From NCBI GenBank assembly GCA_035578905.1, contig JAQJVL010002161.1, forward strand, positions 53,625 to 117,624: a DNA stretch of 64,000 nt, read 5' to 3'. This DNA is from Stictocephala bisonia (Eukaryota > Arthropoda > Insecta > Hemiptera > Membracidae). The first letter of the stretch is position 1; every line of letters begins with the position of its first letter. Position numbers and translations under genes: made by a program. The notes below the pieces were generated by a model that had not been told where the DNA came from, ran no database searches, and worked only from the letters and a program-made list of their open reading frames with translations. This document shows positions 36,908-48,112 of this stretch, one piece after another.

Positions 36908-39015
36908 CTGTATTTCCTCCATATCCGCGGGGTTACGTTCCGAAGGTATAGGATGTATAATCATTTTACGTCAATATTTATGATTGGGAATTAACTATCT
37001 ACAGTACAGTACTTGAATGAAAAATTTATGAAGCCTTAAAAATACTTAGTTGTATCTGTTTGTTTCTTATTTTTTTCGAAATCCTTGTGGGCTTCTTCAT
37101 ATGGAAGCATCAACTCCTGGAGTCCTCTTGTAAACCGAAGGGCCCTTTCCATGAGAGGATCCGTCTCCAACACGTGATCCGCAAGCTGGGTTGCCATGCG
37201 TAGGATGTCGTCTATGTTTTTGAGAAAAATCTTGGTTTTGTTTCAGAATCATCAGGATTTTCGTTTTCATCTTCAGGCTGTTCGGACACCTCGTTTTGAG
37301 ATTTTATAAGTTCCTCTAACTCCTCCACTGTTAGTTCCTCGTCATTGCATTTGATCATTTCTTCAACATCCTGACGGTCTATTTCAGAAAAACCCTTATC
37401 CTCCATAGTATGGGCGATTTCCAAAATGTTGTCTACCACTGGTGTTTCTAGCTTCAGGCCATAACTTTCGCCAAAATTAACATAAAGGAATCCATCGACT
37501 TCACTTCATCGATGGATTCCTTTATGTTAGTAAGGCAATTTGCGATGTAGGTTTTCCACATTGATGAAACTGTGAGTTCAGGGGCATCATCCATCGAAGT
37601 TGAAAGGTTCTACGCACAAAGTAAGCCTTGAAAGCAGCAATCACACCTTGATCTAATGGTTGTAGGATCTATGTGTTATTGGCGGAAAGAAATTGATTTT
37701 GATGTTTGGATGTTCAATTAGAGGGTGTCTAGGGGCATTGTCAATCACCAGTAAGGCTTTGAAAGGCAAGTTTTTGGATTGAAGGTAGGCCTTCACCTCA
37801 GGAACGAAACGGTTAGTGAACCAATCGTGAAACAATTCTGCAGTGTTAGACATCCAAAAACGTGTAGGTGATTCATATCTTTTCCTTTTAAAGCTCTTGG
37901 ATTCTGTGACTTATAAACGAGCATAGTCTTAATCATGAATCCACTAGAATTGGCACAGAATAATAAGGTTAGTCAATCCTTAGCAGCCTTGAAGCCCGGT
38001 GACAGAAATTTCCTCGAAGGCATCCTTTTCCAAAAGAGACCACTTTCAACGGCATTGGTCAACACAGAACTCTCCCTCTTCTAAGACTGCTTTGAACTTT
38101 GCTGGAAATTCTTCTGCCGCTATGTGGTCTGCAGGAGCTGCCTCCCCAACGAGCTTCACATTATGGAGATTGAAACGAAGCTTAAACCTTTCAAACCATC
38201 CCTTACTAGGAATTGTGGCGGATGTGGAATCTCGCTACCCTCTCCCAACGACTCCGAAAAATGGTAGTGTAGTTCTTTAGCTTTTTCTCTGATGATATGG
38301 GAGCTTAGGGGAACTCTTTTCCTGGTCTGATCTTCTATCCATATGCTCAATGCCTTTTCAGTTTTTTCAACTCTCACGTTTTGAGAAACAGAAGCAGTTT
38401 TGGCACAGAGAAATCCACTGTCTTTCACACTAACTCTGATTTTTTCCTAATCTCACGAACGCTTGTGCTCCATTCAATCCAAACTTTCAGTGCGTCAAGA
38501 ATTTTTAATTTTTCAACTAAGGACAGCACGATACGTTTCCTCTTCTCGATCTGAGACATCATTGATGAATGTTGGAAAAGATTTTCTGTCAATAACTCGT
38601 ATTTATAATAATGAAAATGAAAAAAAAAAAAATAAACAAATAAAACAATAATAAAACACACAATCAACCATTGAACTGTAGGCACGATCTAGTATGTGAT
38701 ATAAACAGACGATGCAGAAAGGACTAGGAAGGAGTGAGTGACAGATGTGTGGAGTGACAGTGGTAACAGAGGCGTTTTGGGGTAGAGTGGAAGGGTGAGT
38801 GAGTCATCCGGTTGGTGCACTTTTAAGGTTCCCAGAAATAGCGGTAATAATAAAGGGACAACTGTGCAGTGGTAAACAAATATCAATTTGCATCTTGAGT
38901 TGTTGAATCAATAGTTAATTTATTTTTATTTTCGCATTTTTTTAGGCTCTCGGGTGAAGTTCGCAGATAAGTGAAACCTGCGGTTACTGAACCCGCGGAT
39001 ACTGAGGGTTTACTG
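36908..39015 (-). mobile_element. Tigger (pogo-type) element A, nested in the left arm
   Basis: Flanked by TA (36906-36907 and 39016-39017). The right end read inward is CAGTAAACCCTCAGTATCCG and the left is CTGTATTTCCTCCATATCCG, both followed by CGGGTT or CGGGGTT: terminal inverted repeats of about 35 bp with mismatches. The matching arm at about 41810 shows the site without the element, which confirms the boundaries. Length is about 2.1 kb. The transposase remnant runs on the minus strand. Confidence 0.88.
37212..38562 (-). pseudogene. Tigger-like transposase remnant A
   Basis: From the start near 38562: MSQIEKRKRIVLSLVEKLKI (N-terminal helix-turn-helix of the CENP-B/pogo type), then in another frame EKALSIWIEDQTRKRVPLSS and REKAKELHYHF (second DNA-binding domain). 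Next come TAELFHDWFTNRFVPEVKAY and LLVIDNAPRHP, the second catalytic Asp region of the DDE domain. A C-terminal acidic tail (SEIDRQDVEEMIKCNDEELT) follows at 37212-37439. The first Asp block (NADESG-like) and the QPMDQG-like third Asp are not readable, and several frameshifts intervene, so it cannot be functional. Such transposases cut and paste the element at TA sites. Confidence 0.85.
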
Positions 39016-39200
39016 TACTCAAAAATAACAACAATTGTTACATATCGTAAAGGTAATAATACAGATGAGAAACAAGTGCATGACATACAATAACGAAGAG
39101 AGGCCAACAAAAACTCAGACCATTATCTCACAAGAGTCAAAATCAAACTCACGCCCAAGAGAATAAACCAGAAGAAAACACACATACAGAAATTTGACAC

Positions 39201-40499
39201 AAAGTAATTAAACACTCAGGCATCATATATGAATGGGAGAGAGAACAACTGGGGAACTATCAAAAAGAAAATCACTAAGAAAGCCATAGTAACAACACCA
39301 CTACATCTGAATCTACAGTTTGTATTAAAGTACCACTATGTCCGCTCATCATAAGTACAGATAATATATTTTCCTGGAAACTCATCTACCATTTTCTTCA
39401 CAAGCAACTGGAACAATTGTGTCTTGTTTTTGTTGACATACAGGAATTGTTTAAACTTTATCGGAGTTGCAGTCGAATCTGAGAATTTAATAGTTTGCCA
39501 TTACCTCTTGTTTCTCGAGTATCTGTCTTCAAACTATTACTAGTATATCTATCAAACGCAATATCTAGTTGAGAAATATTCTTCAGTTGCTGTAAGGAAT
39601 ATGGTTTGAAAACGTGTTCTTAATATTTAGAAAATGTTGTAGAGACGCTAGGTTTAAGCTTGTGTACTACGGCTGCACCATCAAATATCTGACCCCTTTC
39701 CACCTATTGACATGAGGTGGTGACAGCCGTGCATTCACACTCCATTCATACAACAAGTGCTTCATACATTCAATCTTCAAGCGCTTTAACCATACTGACC
39801 TGGTTAAGAATGGTTTTTGGACTCACGAGTATGTTACTCGCTACCATGTGAGGGCAAACCTCAACCATTGGTCGCTAAGACATCACTTATTACACATGAT
39901 TGCAGTTTTCCGCCTGACAACAGTCTACGGGTTACTCTGCGTTAACAAAAGTAATAGCGCTCCAAATAGTGCTTGCTACGGCACCTTCTGACAACAGTTG
40001 GTCGCTATGCATTGGCCACACCGAAAGGATGTTGGTACGTGGACCAGATGGTCTCCATGTGTGCTGTTTCGACGTTGTTTCGTCTCATCAGGTGTAAATA
40101 GGTGAGAGTTTTCTTACCATTACACTACAGCGAACTGAGTTGATGTCATATAATTGTCTTCATTTTCTTGAAGCAATCATTGACATACAGTTCCATTAGA
40201 GTGGATGACGGAGAATAATCTCAACGTTCTATAAACTTACTCCACTACTAAGATCTTCGGACTAACAACTAGTCCATCTCGATTCAAACCATCAAATAGT
40301 TTACTTGTTACATCAGGCTGGCTAAGATTAAAAGTCAAGTCATATTTTGTTTGAACACACTCAATGATATATGATTATTGAATAGTTTTCGTAGTTTTCC
40401 ATTATCTGATATGCAGAACAAGTTGTGATCTTCAGGATAAATAAAAATCTTGGACTGCCTTATCTTTTTTCCTTGTTATGGATTTGAATGTGTAAATAT
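39201..40499. other. Interior of long-arm element, mostly non-coding
   Basis: The sequence between the left arm and the coding remnant. It may hold the degraded C- or N-terminal parts of the element protein, but I could not read a continuous frame. Confidence 0.4.
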
Positions 40500-41195
40500 T
40501 TATTAAAGGAATAATCCCATAAATTGAATTTTGTACATGTCGAGACCGGACACATCATGTTCATCATACTGTTTTTCACTTAAATGAAATGCTTCCTTAA
40601 AAGAATTAACAGCTTCGACTTTTGAAATTTGTTTGGAGCTCCCAATTGACACCAAATAGGTTTCTGCAAACGGATTTTCTTTTTCAATAAATACATGAGC
40701 TAAGAGCCTATTTTTGAATGCTTTGTTATCTTGACAATGATTTGCACCTACGTTTTGTTAATCATTTAAATTTAATTTCTCCTAATTTTTCAACTAAAGA
40801 AATTATTCTCATGCAAGCATCCACAAACAAAGCATTTTCACTATCAAAGATTCCAATAGCTCGACCTTCAACCTTTATAAATTTGTTATTCTGTTCATGA
40901 TGCATGTTTTCTTCGGATATTACAAAAAATGGCTTAGGAGTTTTGCTACTTGTAAAGTTACCACGATAAAATTCAGAATGTATATCTAGATGTTTTTCTG
41001 AAAAGTCCTTTAGAGTGTGTACGAATATTGGCAACCAACGGAAATAGTGGATCGCGTCTAACGCATGTTCATGAGCATAACTGAGCCAAAGTGTTGATGA
41101 GCATTGCAAAGTTAGATGTGTGAATACTATGTACAAGTTGCACAGGAAGAAACTCCAATTTGATTACTGTGTTCCAATATTGAAACTGAGGGTGA
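40500..41195 (-). pseudogene. HEQNN-family element protein, degraded
   Basis: Across a frame change near 41100, the minus strand reads VIKLEFFLVQLVHSIHTSNF, HALDAIHYFRWLPIFVHTL, HLDIHSEFYRGNFTSSKTPK, MHHEQNNKFIKVEGRAIGIF and then, after another frame change, FIEKENPFAETYLVSI with EKQYDEHDV. From memory this order (LE..L..FVRSLR..NF, ALD..HY.RWLP.H, H.EF..G.F...KT..PFS, HEQNN..VKG.GG, GNPF) matches a large set of uncharacterised proteins annotated in cnidarian, mollusc and arthropod genomes. Their function is unknown to me. Position between long inverted arms suggests the gene is the element's own protein, possibly its transposase. The frame changes make this copy a pseudogene. Confidence 0.65.
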
Positions 41196-41624
41196 GTATC
41201 TGTTTATTTAGTCTGAGCTCTGGTAGTCTGCTAGTTTGTCCATAGAATGTTAACCTTCATTTTCTCATGTCTTCTGCTATGTTTGGAAGTAATTTGCTTT
41301 TTCAAATGCTTTCTTTTCTCTGTATTCATTTCGATGTTATCCTCTTATTCTGTTAAATTCTTGTAGTGTTTCTTCTGTTTTATTGCTATTGTACTTTTTG
41401 TATGCCATTATCCAGTGCTCTAGTGCTATTATCCTGTTCGTCAAATCACTTTCCCACCTTTGGTATTATTTCTTTGGCTTTCTCAGTGATTTTCTTTGTG
41501 ATCATTCCCCAGTTGTTTCCTTTTTCTTTCTCCCATTCTTATGTGATACCTAAATGTTTAATTATTTCATATAATTAAAATATCATTTTAATTATATGAA
41601 AATTATTTTTCATATAATTAAAAT
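41196..41624. other. Interior of long-arm element beyond the coding remnant
   Basis: T-rich on the plus strand, with a short palindromic run of ATATAATTAAAATAT-type sequence at 41570-41620 next to the right arm. No readable coding. Confidence 0.4.
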
Positions 41625-42690
41625 GTCATATTTCTGTATGTGTGTTTTCTTCTGGTTTATTCTCTTTGGTGTGAGTTTCATTTTGATTCTTATGAGGTAA
41701 TGGTCTGAATTTTGTTGGCCGCTCTTCATACTTGAACGTCGTGCACTTATTTCTCATCTGTATTATTACTTTTATGATAAGTAAGAATTGTTGTTATTTT
41801 TGTGTGTATCAAATTTATTTATATCCATTTCACATATCCCGCTTCAAGGTTTCCAGGGCAAATGGTACAATATTTAACAATATATATCTGGTAATGTTTA
41901 GAATATTATTTAACTATTGTATTAAATTGTAATATTACTGAATTGTACATTACTGTATTTTCTTTCTAATTATGGTAATGAATAGTTAATACTTACTTAT
42001 CTTATTAATATGCCTTTAGTGTTTTTTTAAAAAGAAAATAAAACTTGCATAATCCTTTATATGTCCAAATTTATTCATAAATAGGAAAAATTACAATAAT
42101 TAGATTTGATATTTCAAGATTTATAAAGTCACTACATTGTTTTCGCAATTGTTTCCATAATGAATTTACTATGCAAGGCTACTTTGTTTTGGCATATATT
42201 CACCAGCTATTTATGATGGAAGTAAAAGTCATGTATGCCATTCAAAATGTAATTAACTAGCATACAAAAATGAATAGGATATGTCTTCACCTAAAGATAA
42301 CGAATTTAACAGTATTTAGGAAAATGTACTGAAAAAATCAAAATAAAACAATTGTTTAAATAAAGCAACAAATATTTCTCGTATAGTTATAAAGTAAACA
42401 CCAGTGCCATGTATACCGTCTGAAGGCGTGTTTTATCTTCTATAATAACCACTGATAATATGGGTAAAAATAAAATTACAAAATGGAGTTATGCAGGGAA
42501 ATTTACAAGCACACCAAAAAGGTTTGGCAGCCATATTGATGACGTCATAGAAACCGATAGAGGGGCAAAAAAATTTGTGTCCCGGGCTTTTTCGACTCGT
42601 CCAATCATCGACTATCCCAGTTCAAAAGGTCGCAATGGTTGCCAGATATGAAATATTTTGCCATTATTTTGTGCTTTTCGACTCCACTTT
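41625..42690 (-). repeat. Right arm of long-arm element
   Basis: The inverted counterpart of the left arm, uninterrupted. At about 41805-41815 it contains the site equivalent to the Tigger insertion (read on the minus strand, TTTGATACACACAAAAATAAC). Its outer end fades near TGTGCTTTTCGACTC (about 42665-42690). Confidence 0.85.
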
Positions 42691-42705
42691 AGTGATTTAA
42701 AAAAG

Positions 42706-43178
42706 TAGATAAGTTAGATAGATTATTTGGATGTAATGTTTTGTACCGCTATTTCAATTTCTTAAATAAGAAAATAGGCTAATCAGATGGTAATTTTATC
42801 ACCCATTTCAAGATGAGGATATGATTGTTACTGTTTTGTCATTTTTGCTTGTGATGCTAGTTTGGTAAAAATACTGATACATTTATTAAAGAACATTTGT
42901 ACATTTAATTAAAGTTTACTAAATTTAATTAATTATGTTGTATTTTTCCTCAAAGTTTAAATCTTACTTTGCATTCTGGCCCCTAAAGTCACTTTGGAAG
43001 TCGACAAGTTTTTTTAATGGCTATTATAATTTGCCACCAAATGTAATTTGGATCATCAAAACTTTCTGAAAACAACAAATAGCTGCTTATCAAACACATG
43101 TTACATTTTTCTAACATTCACAAAAAGTGGAGGGGATCCAGAAGGGGTCTCTTGTTACTGAGATAATGATTGTTTCAG
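42706..43178 (+). other. Remainder of first intron
   Basis: AT-rich intron ending in TTGTTTCAG directly before the next exon. No element recognised. Confidence 0.5.
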
Positions 43179-43305
43179 GATGCCAGTGTGTCAAGTTTGT
43201 CTCCACCGTCAGCTCAGAAGCCCCTCCGCAAGCTGACTTCTCTGCGTAATCGGTCTCCCACAGGCCAGTCGCCAGTAAACAAGACACGCAAACCCAGTCA
43301 GCAAG
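43179..43305 (+). CDS. RhoGAP19D: RhoGAP19D-like exon: basic Ser/Pro linker
   Basis: Acceptor TTGTTTCAG, donor GTAATA, enters in phase 0 and leaves one base into the next codon. It encodes DASVSSLSPPSAQKPLRKLT, then RNRSPTGQSPVNKTRKPSQQ. The Ser/Pro- and Lys/Arg-rich composition corresponds to the poorly conserved segment between PH and RhoGAP domains in ARHGAP21/23 (which has TPRQSLSIRQTLLG there). It directly follows the PH exon in phase, but a further small exon inside the 7.7-kb intron cannot be excluded because vertebrate homologues have more residues here. Confidence 0.82.
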
Positions 43306-43546
43306 GTAATAGTTACAGTCAGCTAATAAACATTTTCATTTGTCAAATTACGAACATTACAAAAAATTAATCCGTTGGCAAGTCTAATATTGTAATTCAA
43401 ATAAGTTTGTTCAGTTTTTTATTAAATTTCCAAATATTAATTATCCTTCTAAATTTTTTTCTAAATGTTAACATTCCTCAAATTAAAAACTTTACTTAAA
43501 ATTGGAAACAATATTATAAAATATAATAATTTTTCTGGTGTTTTAG

Positions 43547-43710
43547 TGGAACCACTGTCGTCGCCCAAGAACAAGACTTGGAAGGGCAGAGTGGCCAAGC
43601 AGTTCCGTCGTATTCAGCATAGTGGGTCTCCTGTGTCTCCCACTTCCCCCGGGCCTAATGTGTATCCTGAGGGAGCCACCATTGGAATCCCCCTTGAACT
43701 CTGTCCACCA
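43547..43710 (+). CDS. RhoGAP19D: RhoGAP19D-like exon: linker into RhoGAP domain
   Basis: Acceptor TGTTTTAG, donor GTCAGT. It completes a Val codon with the previous exon and ends in phase 0. It encodes VEPLSSPKNKTWKGRVAKQF, then TIGIPLELCPP. The last block matches TFGVRLDDCPP at the start of the ARHGAP21/23 RhoGAP domain, and KTWKGRVAKQF matches the TWRKGIPSIMRKTF segment before it. The intron in front is only 241 bp, the shortest found in this gene and free of insertions. The intron after it is 5.7 kb and carries a Tigger and a TTAA MITE. Confidence 0.88.
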
Positions 43711-43808
43711 GTCAGTATCTAGAACCTGTTTTATGACTTTTAAAATTATGTTAATTCTAATTATAGTTATTTTAGGTTAGGTTAAATGGCACTAGGCCAG
43801 GAATTAGT

Positions 43809-44073
43809 ATATTGGAGAGATATGACATCAGCAAACTTACCTTAGAAGAGAAGTTCACTAACACCAGAGTAGTAGTAACAAACACAAAATTAACACATAA
43901 TCACACAAATTTTCAATACCACTAGCATTTTCTTCGGGTGAGTAGAGAGATAGAGACTGAGTGGTATTGAAAATTTGTGTGATTATGTGTTAATTTTGTG
44001 TTTGTTACTACTACTCTGGTGTTAGTGAACTTCTCTTCTAAGGTAAGTTTGCTGATGTCCTATATCTCCAATA
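43809..44073. repeat. Foldback with arms of about 115 bp
   Basis: The left arm (43809-43923) and right arm (43960-44073) are inverted copies with few mismatches (both carry AACACCAGAGTAGTAGTAAC or its complement), around a 36-bp unique loop. It is non-coding and lies in the third intron, 22 bp before the left terminus of Tigger B. Confidence 0.88.
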
Positions 44074-44095
44074 TAGTTATTGTAATATATATATA

Positions 44096-46927
44096 CAGTG
44101 GACTCCCGATTATCGGCGAGCGGATTATCGGTGTTGTGGATTAACGGGGATGGCCAAATAAAAAAATTATATTAAAAAACGCTTTAGAAAAATGTAAAAT
44201 ACTACGCAATAATAAGACGAGGCAGGCTCATCCATGCGCACACTATCTATAGCGATCGTTTACGCGTGGACACCCTTTAGAAGTGGCTGACCTTGGCACA
44301 TAACCAGGTTATTTGCGGTCAAGTTTGCTTGCTTTGTCACACACGTAAACAATATTGCTCAGTTCAGTGCGCTGTTTTTATTCTATTTTCACTGTGAGTT
44401 TGTTTTCGTTCACGAGTTGACATACGTGAGTTGGTGTACAGTGTTTTGTTTAGTGCATTTTTGTGTTTACGTTACTACATTTTGTGTTTTTCTTAGTGCA
44501 TTGTGTGTTTACAACATGATACAAAACGGAAAAGAGTTGTGTTGTCTATTCAGACGAAACTAGAAATTATTGGGAAGTTTGAGAAAGGGCATACAATAAA
44601 GGCACTTTCAGTTGAATATAACTTAGGCGATACAACCGTCCAAAGTATAATAAACAAAAAGAATGAGTTTTTAAAGTTTGCAAGTTCATCTGATTCCTCT
44701 TCTGCTATGAAGCAACGGAAAACAATGAAAAAGGCAACTTACGAGGACTGGACAGAGCTTTATTGAAATGGTTCAACAACCAACGAGCACTAGGAAATCC
44801 TATAAACGGGCCTATTTGTGCTATGAAAGCAAAGGAGTATTTTACTTCTCTTGGCCTAGAAGGGCCTTTTGATGCGTCATCCGGTTGGTTGACCAGATTT
44901 AAGAAAAGATATCTGAACTTTATATATACATCAGGGAACTTGACATTCAAGGCGAAAAACTGAGTTGCAATGACGACGCAGCTAAAGAGTTTAGTGAGAG
45001 TTTCAACGAGTATGTTTTAGAAAATAATTTGTTGCCAGAACAAATATTTAACGCAGATGAGTCCGGGTTATATTGGAAATGTCTTCCTTCGAAAACATTA
45101 GCTGCTGGAAATGAAAAAAGTGCTCCCGGTCAGAAAACTAGCAAAGAGAGACTCACAGTAATGTGCTGTTCCAATGCAGCAGGCACTCTTAAGTCAAAGC
45201 TTGTCGTAATTGGTAAGGCAAAAAAACCAAGGTCTTTCAAAGGAACCCGGTCAGTTAATTTGCCAGTCCACTACTATGGTCAAAAGAAAGGCTGGATGAA
45301 TACCGACATTTTTTATGACTGGTTTCACAGCAAATTTTGTCCAGAAGTTTGTGCTTTTTTGAAATCAAAAAACCTTCCCCCCACAGCTGTTCTGGTCCTG
45401 GACAACGCACCTTCTCACCCTAATGAGAGCCGTTTGGTGTCAGAAGACGGACAAATAACTGTCAAGTATTTACCCCCAAATTTTACTGCCTTAGTACAGC
45501 CGATGGATCAAGGCGTGAAAGCAAACCTGAAACGACACTACCGATCAAGCTTCTTAAAAACTCTAATAGAAGAGGGAAATGACCTGCAAACATTTTTCAA
45601 ATATGGGTTTACGATTTTGGATGCCATTTATGAGTGTAATGCAGCATGGGAAAAAGTAAAGCCTTCAACCCTCACTAAGTCATGGCGAAAAATACTTCCT
45701 GATATTCCTCAAGAAGAGGAGGAGTTTGAAGGCTTTGACTCGCCAGCTGAGTTGGCTGAATTAGCAAAAACTGTTTCCGGAGGAGAACACGTTGATGCTC
45801 AAGACATTGAGGAGTGGCTGAATGTAGACGCCTGTTTACCAGCGTTCGAGGTGGTCAGTGACGAAGAAATACTCAGGCGCGCTCAGGGTATCGCAAGTGA
45901 GAGTGAGAGCGACGAAGACTATCCAGTTCCTGCCGCGTCAAAAATAACCTACAGAACTGCCCACCAGTACGTCGAGGGACTCTTAGATTTCTTGGACGGG
46001 GAAGAAGATGCGACCCTTTGTGATTTAATGGTGCTCAGAAAAATTAGGTCGAACATAATCAAAAAGGAATCCAAAGCCAAAAAACAAAAATCTATTAAAG
46101 ACTTTTTCCAAAAGGGTTCAAAGAACTAAACCATAATTTTAATTTGACAACAGTATAAACATGTGAACTAAGGATGATTTTATTTTTATTGTTCTTTAAT
46201 ATTGTGTGTGTTTAAAATGTGAATTACATATGAGTTTCTTCTTCTGTAAATAAAAAGGTATGTAAACCTTCAATTTAAAAATACTATTTTTGAACCCAAA
46301 TCTCTTTTAAACTTACTATACCTAGTTTAAGCATTACAATAAAGTCCCGTTAATCCAAAAATCTGCCTATTCCAAACACAGTTTTGAAAAACTTATAAAT
46401 TTTTAAATTGAGAAAATATGAAAAAGTTTTGAATAAAAAGTTATTGCGTGTGAATGTGAACAAAACAACTATGCAAGTGAAATAATACAGGCTGGGAGCC
46501 ATCTGTTTGTTGTTAGCAGTAAAGTATATCCTAGCTGTCAGACCCTTGTCAAACGAAGATTGTAAAACTAAATAAAAGCCCGCAACCATTAGGCCATTAG
46601 GCGTGTTGTTGTACTGTAATACAGTACGTAGTAGCTGTTTTTTGCTCTCTCCTCACATTCCATTAATACACTGGCTGACCCTTGCTCACTGAGCGTGTGT
46701 GTCTGTGTGTATTTCTACTACAGACACACTCACTCTCACAAACCCCGAGATTCCGAACAGGATCCGGTCCCAATTCGTTTGTATTAGCGTAAATTTACAT
46801 AGTTTTTAGATACTGGTTATTTTTAAACCGATTAAAGGTCATTTTAGGCTATTTTTGGATTAACGGGGAAATCGATTATCGGCGATCGTTCTGCCACCCA
46901 TTATCGCCGATAATCGGGAGTCCACTG
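44096..46927 (+). mobile_element. Tigger (pogo-type) element B, full length
   Basis: 2832 bp, flanked by TA (44094-44095 and 46928-46929). The first 24 bp (starting CAGTGGACTCCCGATTATCG) and the last 24 bp are exact inverted copies. Subterminal copies of GGATTAACGGGG and GATTATCGGCGA are present at both ends, as expected for transposase binding sites. The plus-strand transposase is broken by frameshifts although the termini are perfect. It sits in the third intron of the RhoGAP gene in the same orientation as the gene. Confidence 0.95.
44503..46129 (+). pseudogene. Tigger-like transposase B, two or three frameshifts
   Basis: Block one (44503-44766): KRKRVVLSIQTKLEIIGKFE and VEYNLGDTTVQSIINKK, a CENP-B/pogo N-terminal helix-turn-helix. 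Its frame has no ATG; the nearby ATG at 44516 is one base out of frame. Block two (44751-44963), in the next frame: [17 protein letters not shown] and [11 protein letters not shown], the CENP-B-type second DNA-binding domain. Block three (about 44950-46129), shifted again: a complete DDE_1 catalytic domain with Asp in FNADESG, VLDNAPSHP and QPMDQGV, followed by an acidic C-terminus and a basic tail (KKESKAKKQKSIKDFFQK) like a nuclear signal. Only a few small indels separate it from an intact gene, so the copy is fairly young. Confidence 0.93.
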
Positions 46928-46929
46928 TA

Positions 46930-48112
46930 TATATATTGGTGTGAATCACTTATAAAATCAATAGATGCTAAGATAAGTTATGTATGTCGAAATGTTGTGT
47001 CATGTGTTGAATATTAGCTTAATTATAATCTTAAATTAATATAAAATGATGTCTATTTAACAAAACTAATGTGTCTTGGAGTTTTAATATCCTTGATTCA
47101 CTAATTGATCTACGATTTCATAGTAATTTTCTAGAAGTTAATTGAATTATTGGAATTTTTCTCCAGCATCAAAAGAACTCAACTCATCTCCCAAAGCACT
47201 GTTTTTGAGTGGAAGGTGGTTCCAAATCTTCGTCTAATTAAGCACCTCAACCACCTCCTAACCCTAAAGGTCTGCAAATGCCTTGAAGCACTATGTCTAT
47301 TTCTGCCACCTTCAGTGAATTTAAGAATTTGTCGTTATTTTACTTGTGAACAGTAATCTTTTCTAGTAGACTGACATTATTGTATAGGATAATTATGTGA
47401 AACAGCTTTTTTTTACTATTTGCAGTATAGTTTTCATTTCTTGAAGAGGCTCTGTCATTTTGCTTTCTTACATCATAATCAAAGTTAATATTTTAGTTTC
47501 ATTTTACTCATAAAATTATTTTAGGCAAATGCCTACAAAATAGTATGTTTGTAGTGCTAAAATAAAACATCCAAGCTTGTGTCTGCTTGATAAATAAATT
47601 GATTATTTCAATTTGTGAAAATTGAAGACGGTCTTTTTTGACAAAAAGTTGTTAAGTTTAGTGTTGTTATTAGCCAGTTAACCTACAAGATCTTGAAAGC
47701 TACAACTCACCACTGCCTGAAGTAAGTTATTAAACACAGAGAAGTGTTCTGTAGCGGCAGTGGTCACATTAACTCAGCCCATTATTGTCAGGAGCACAAC
47801 ACAAAAATTCAACAAGGAAAGATAATTTTACAAGTAATTTGGTGTATGCTACATATGTTACTACAGGAGGCAGTGTCTTTATGATCACATCAAAAGAAAT
47901 GTTAGATCTCTTTGAGAAACTTAGAGCACTCAATAGTTTTGCTTGTGTTTTTGCATTTCTGGCTCATTTGTTTTCATTTTCAATGAAGCTATAGTGTCAA
48001 CTAATGTTAAAGTAAAATACAGAATGTTATTTACATGGGAAAATAAATAATTTTCTAGATCAACTAGTGACAAAAGCACAACATGACTTCAGGTGGGGGA
48101 ACAATTTATTGT
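46930..48112 (+). other. Third intron, no element recognised
   Basis: AT-rich. A short 'gtatgtcgaaatgttgtgtcatgtgttg' segment near 46980 resembles the one at about 5780 and may be another old retroelement end. Plus frames at 47150-47356 and 47785-47994 match no family. Confidence 0.4.

Larger units (their letters stand above)
35900..42705 (-). mobile_element. Long-arm DNA element encoding a HEQNN-family protein
   Basis: Two arms of about 1.1 kb in inverted orientation: the left is 36020-36907 plus 39016-39200 (interrupted by a Tigger element), the right is 41625 to about 42690. Both include TCTGGCAACCATTG, AAAAGCCCGGGACACAAA, a GACGTCAT block and CCAAAACAAAGTAGCCTTGC. Between them (39201-41624) lies DNA with a degraded minus-strand coding region at about 40500-41195. 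Left of the left arm is a TTAA terminus (35900, CCCTAGATTTGGCAGC) shared with the terminus at 279, but no matching right terminus was found, so the true outer boundary is uncertain. Without the Tigger the element is about 4.6 kb. The superfamily is not assigned. Confidence 0.7.
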
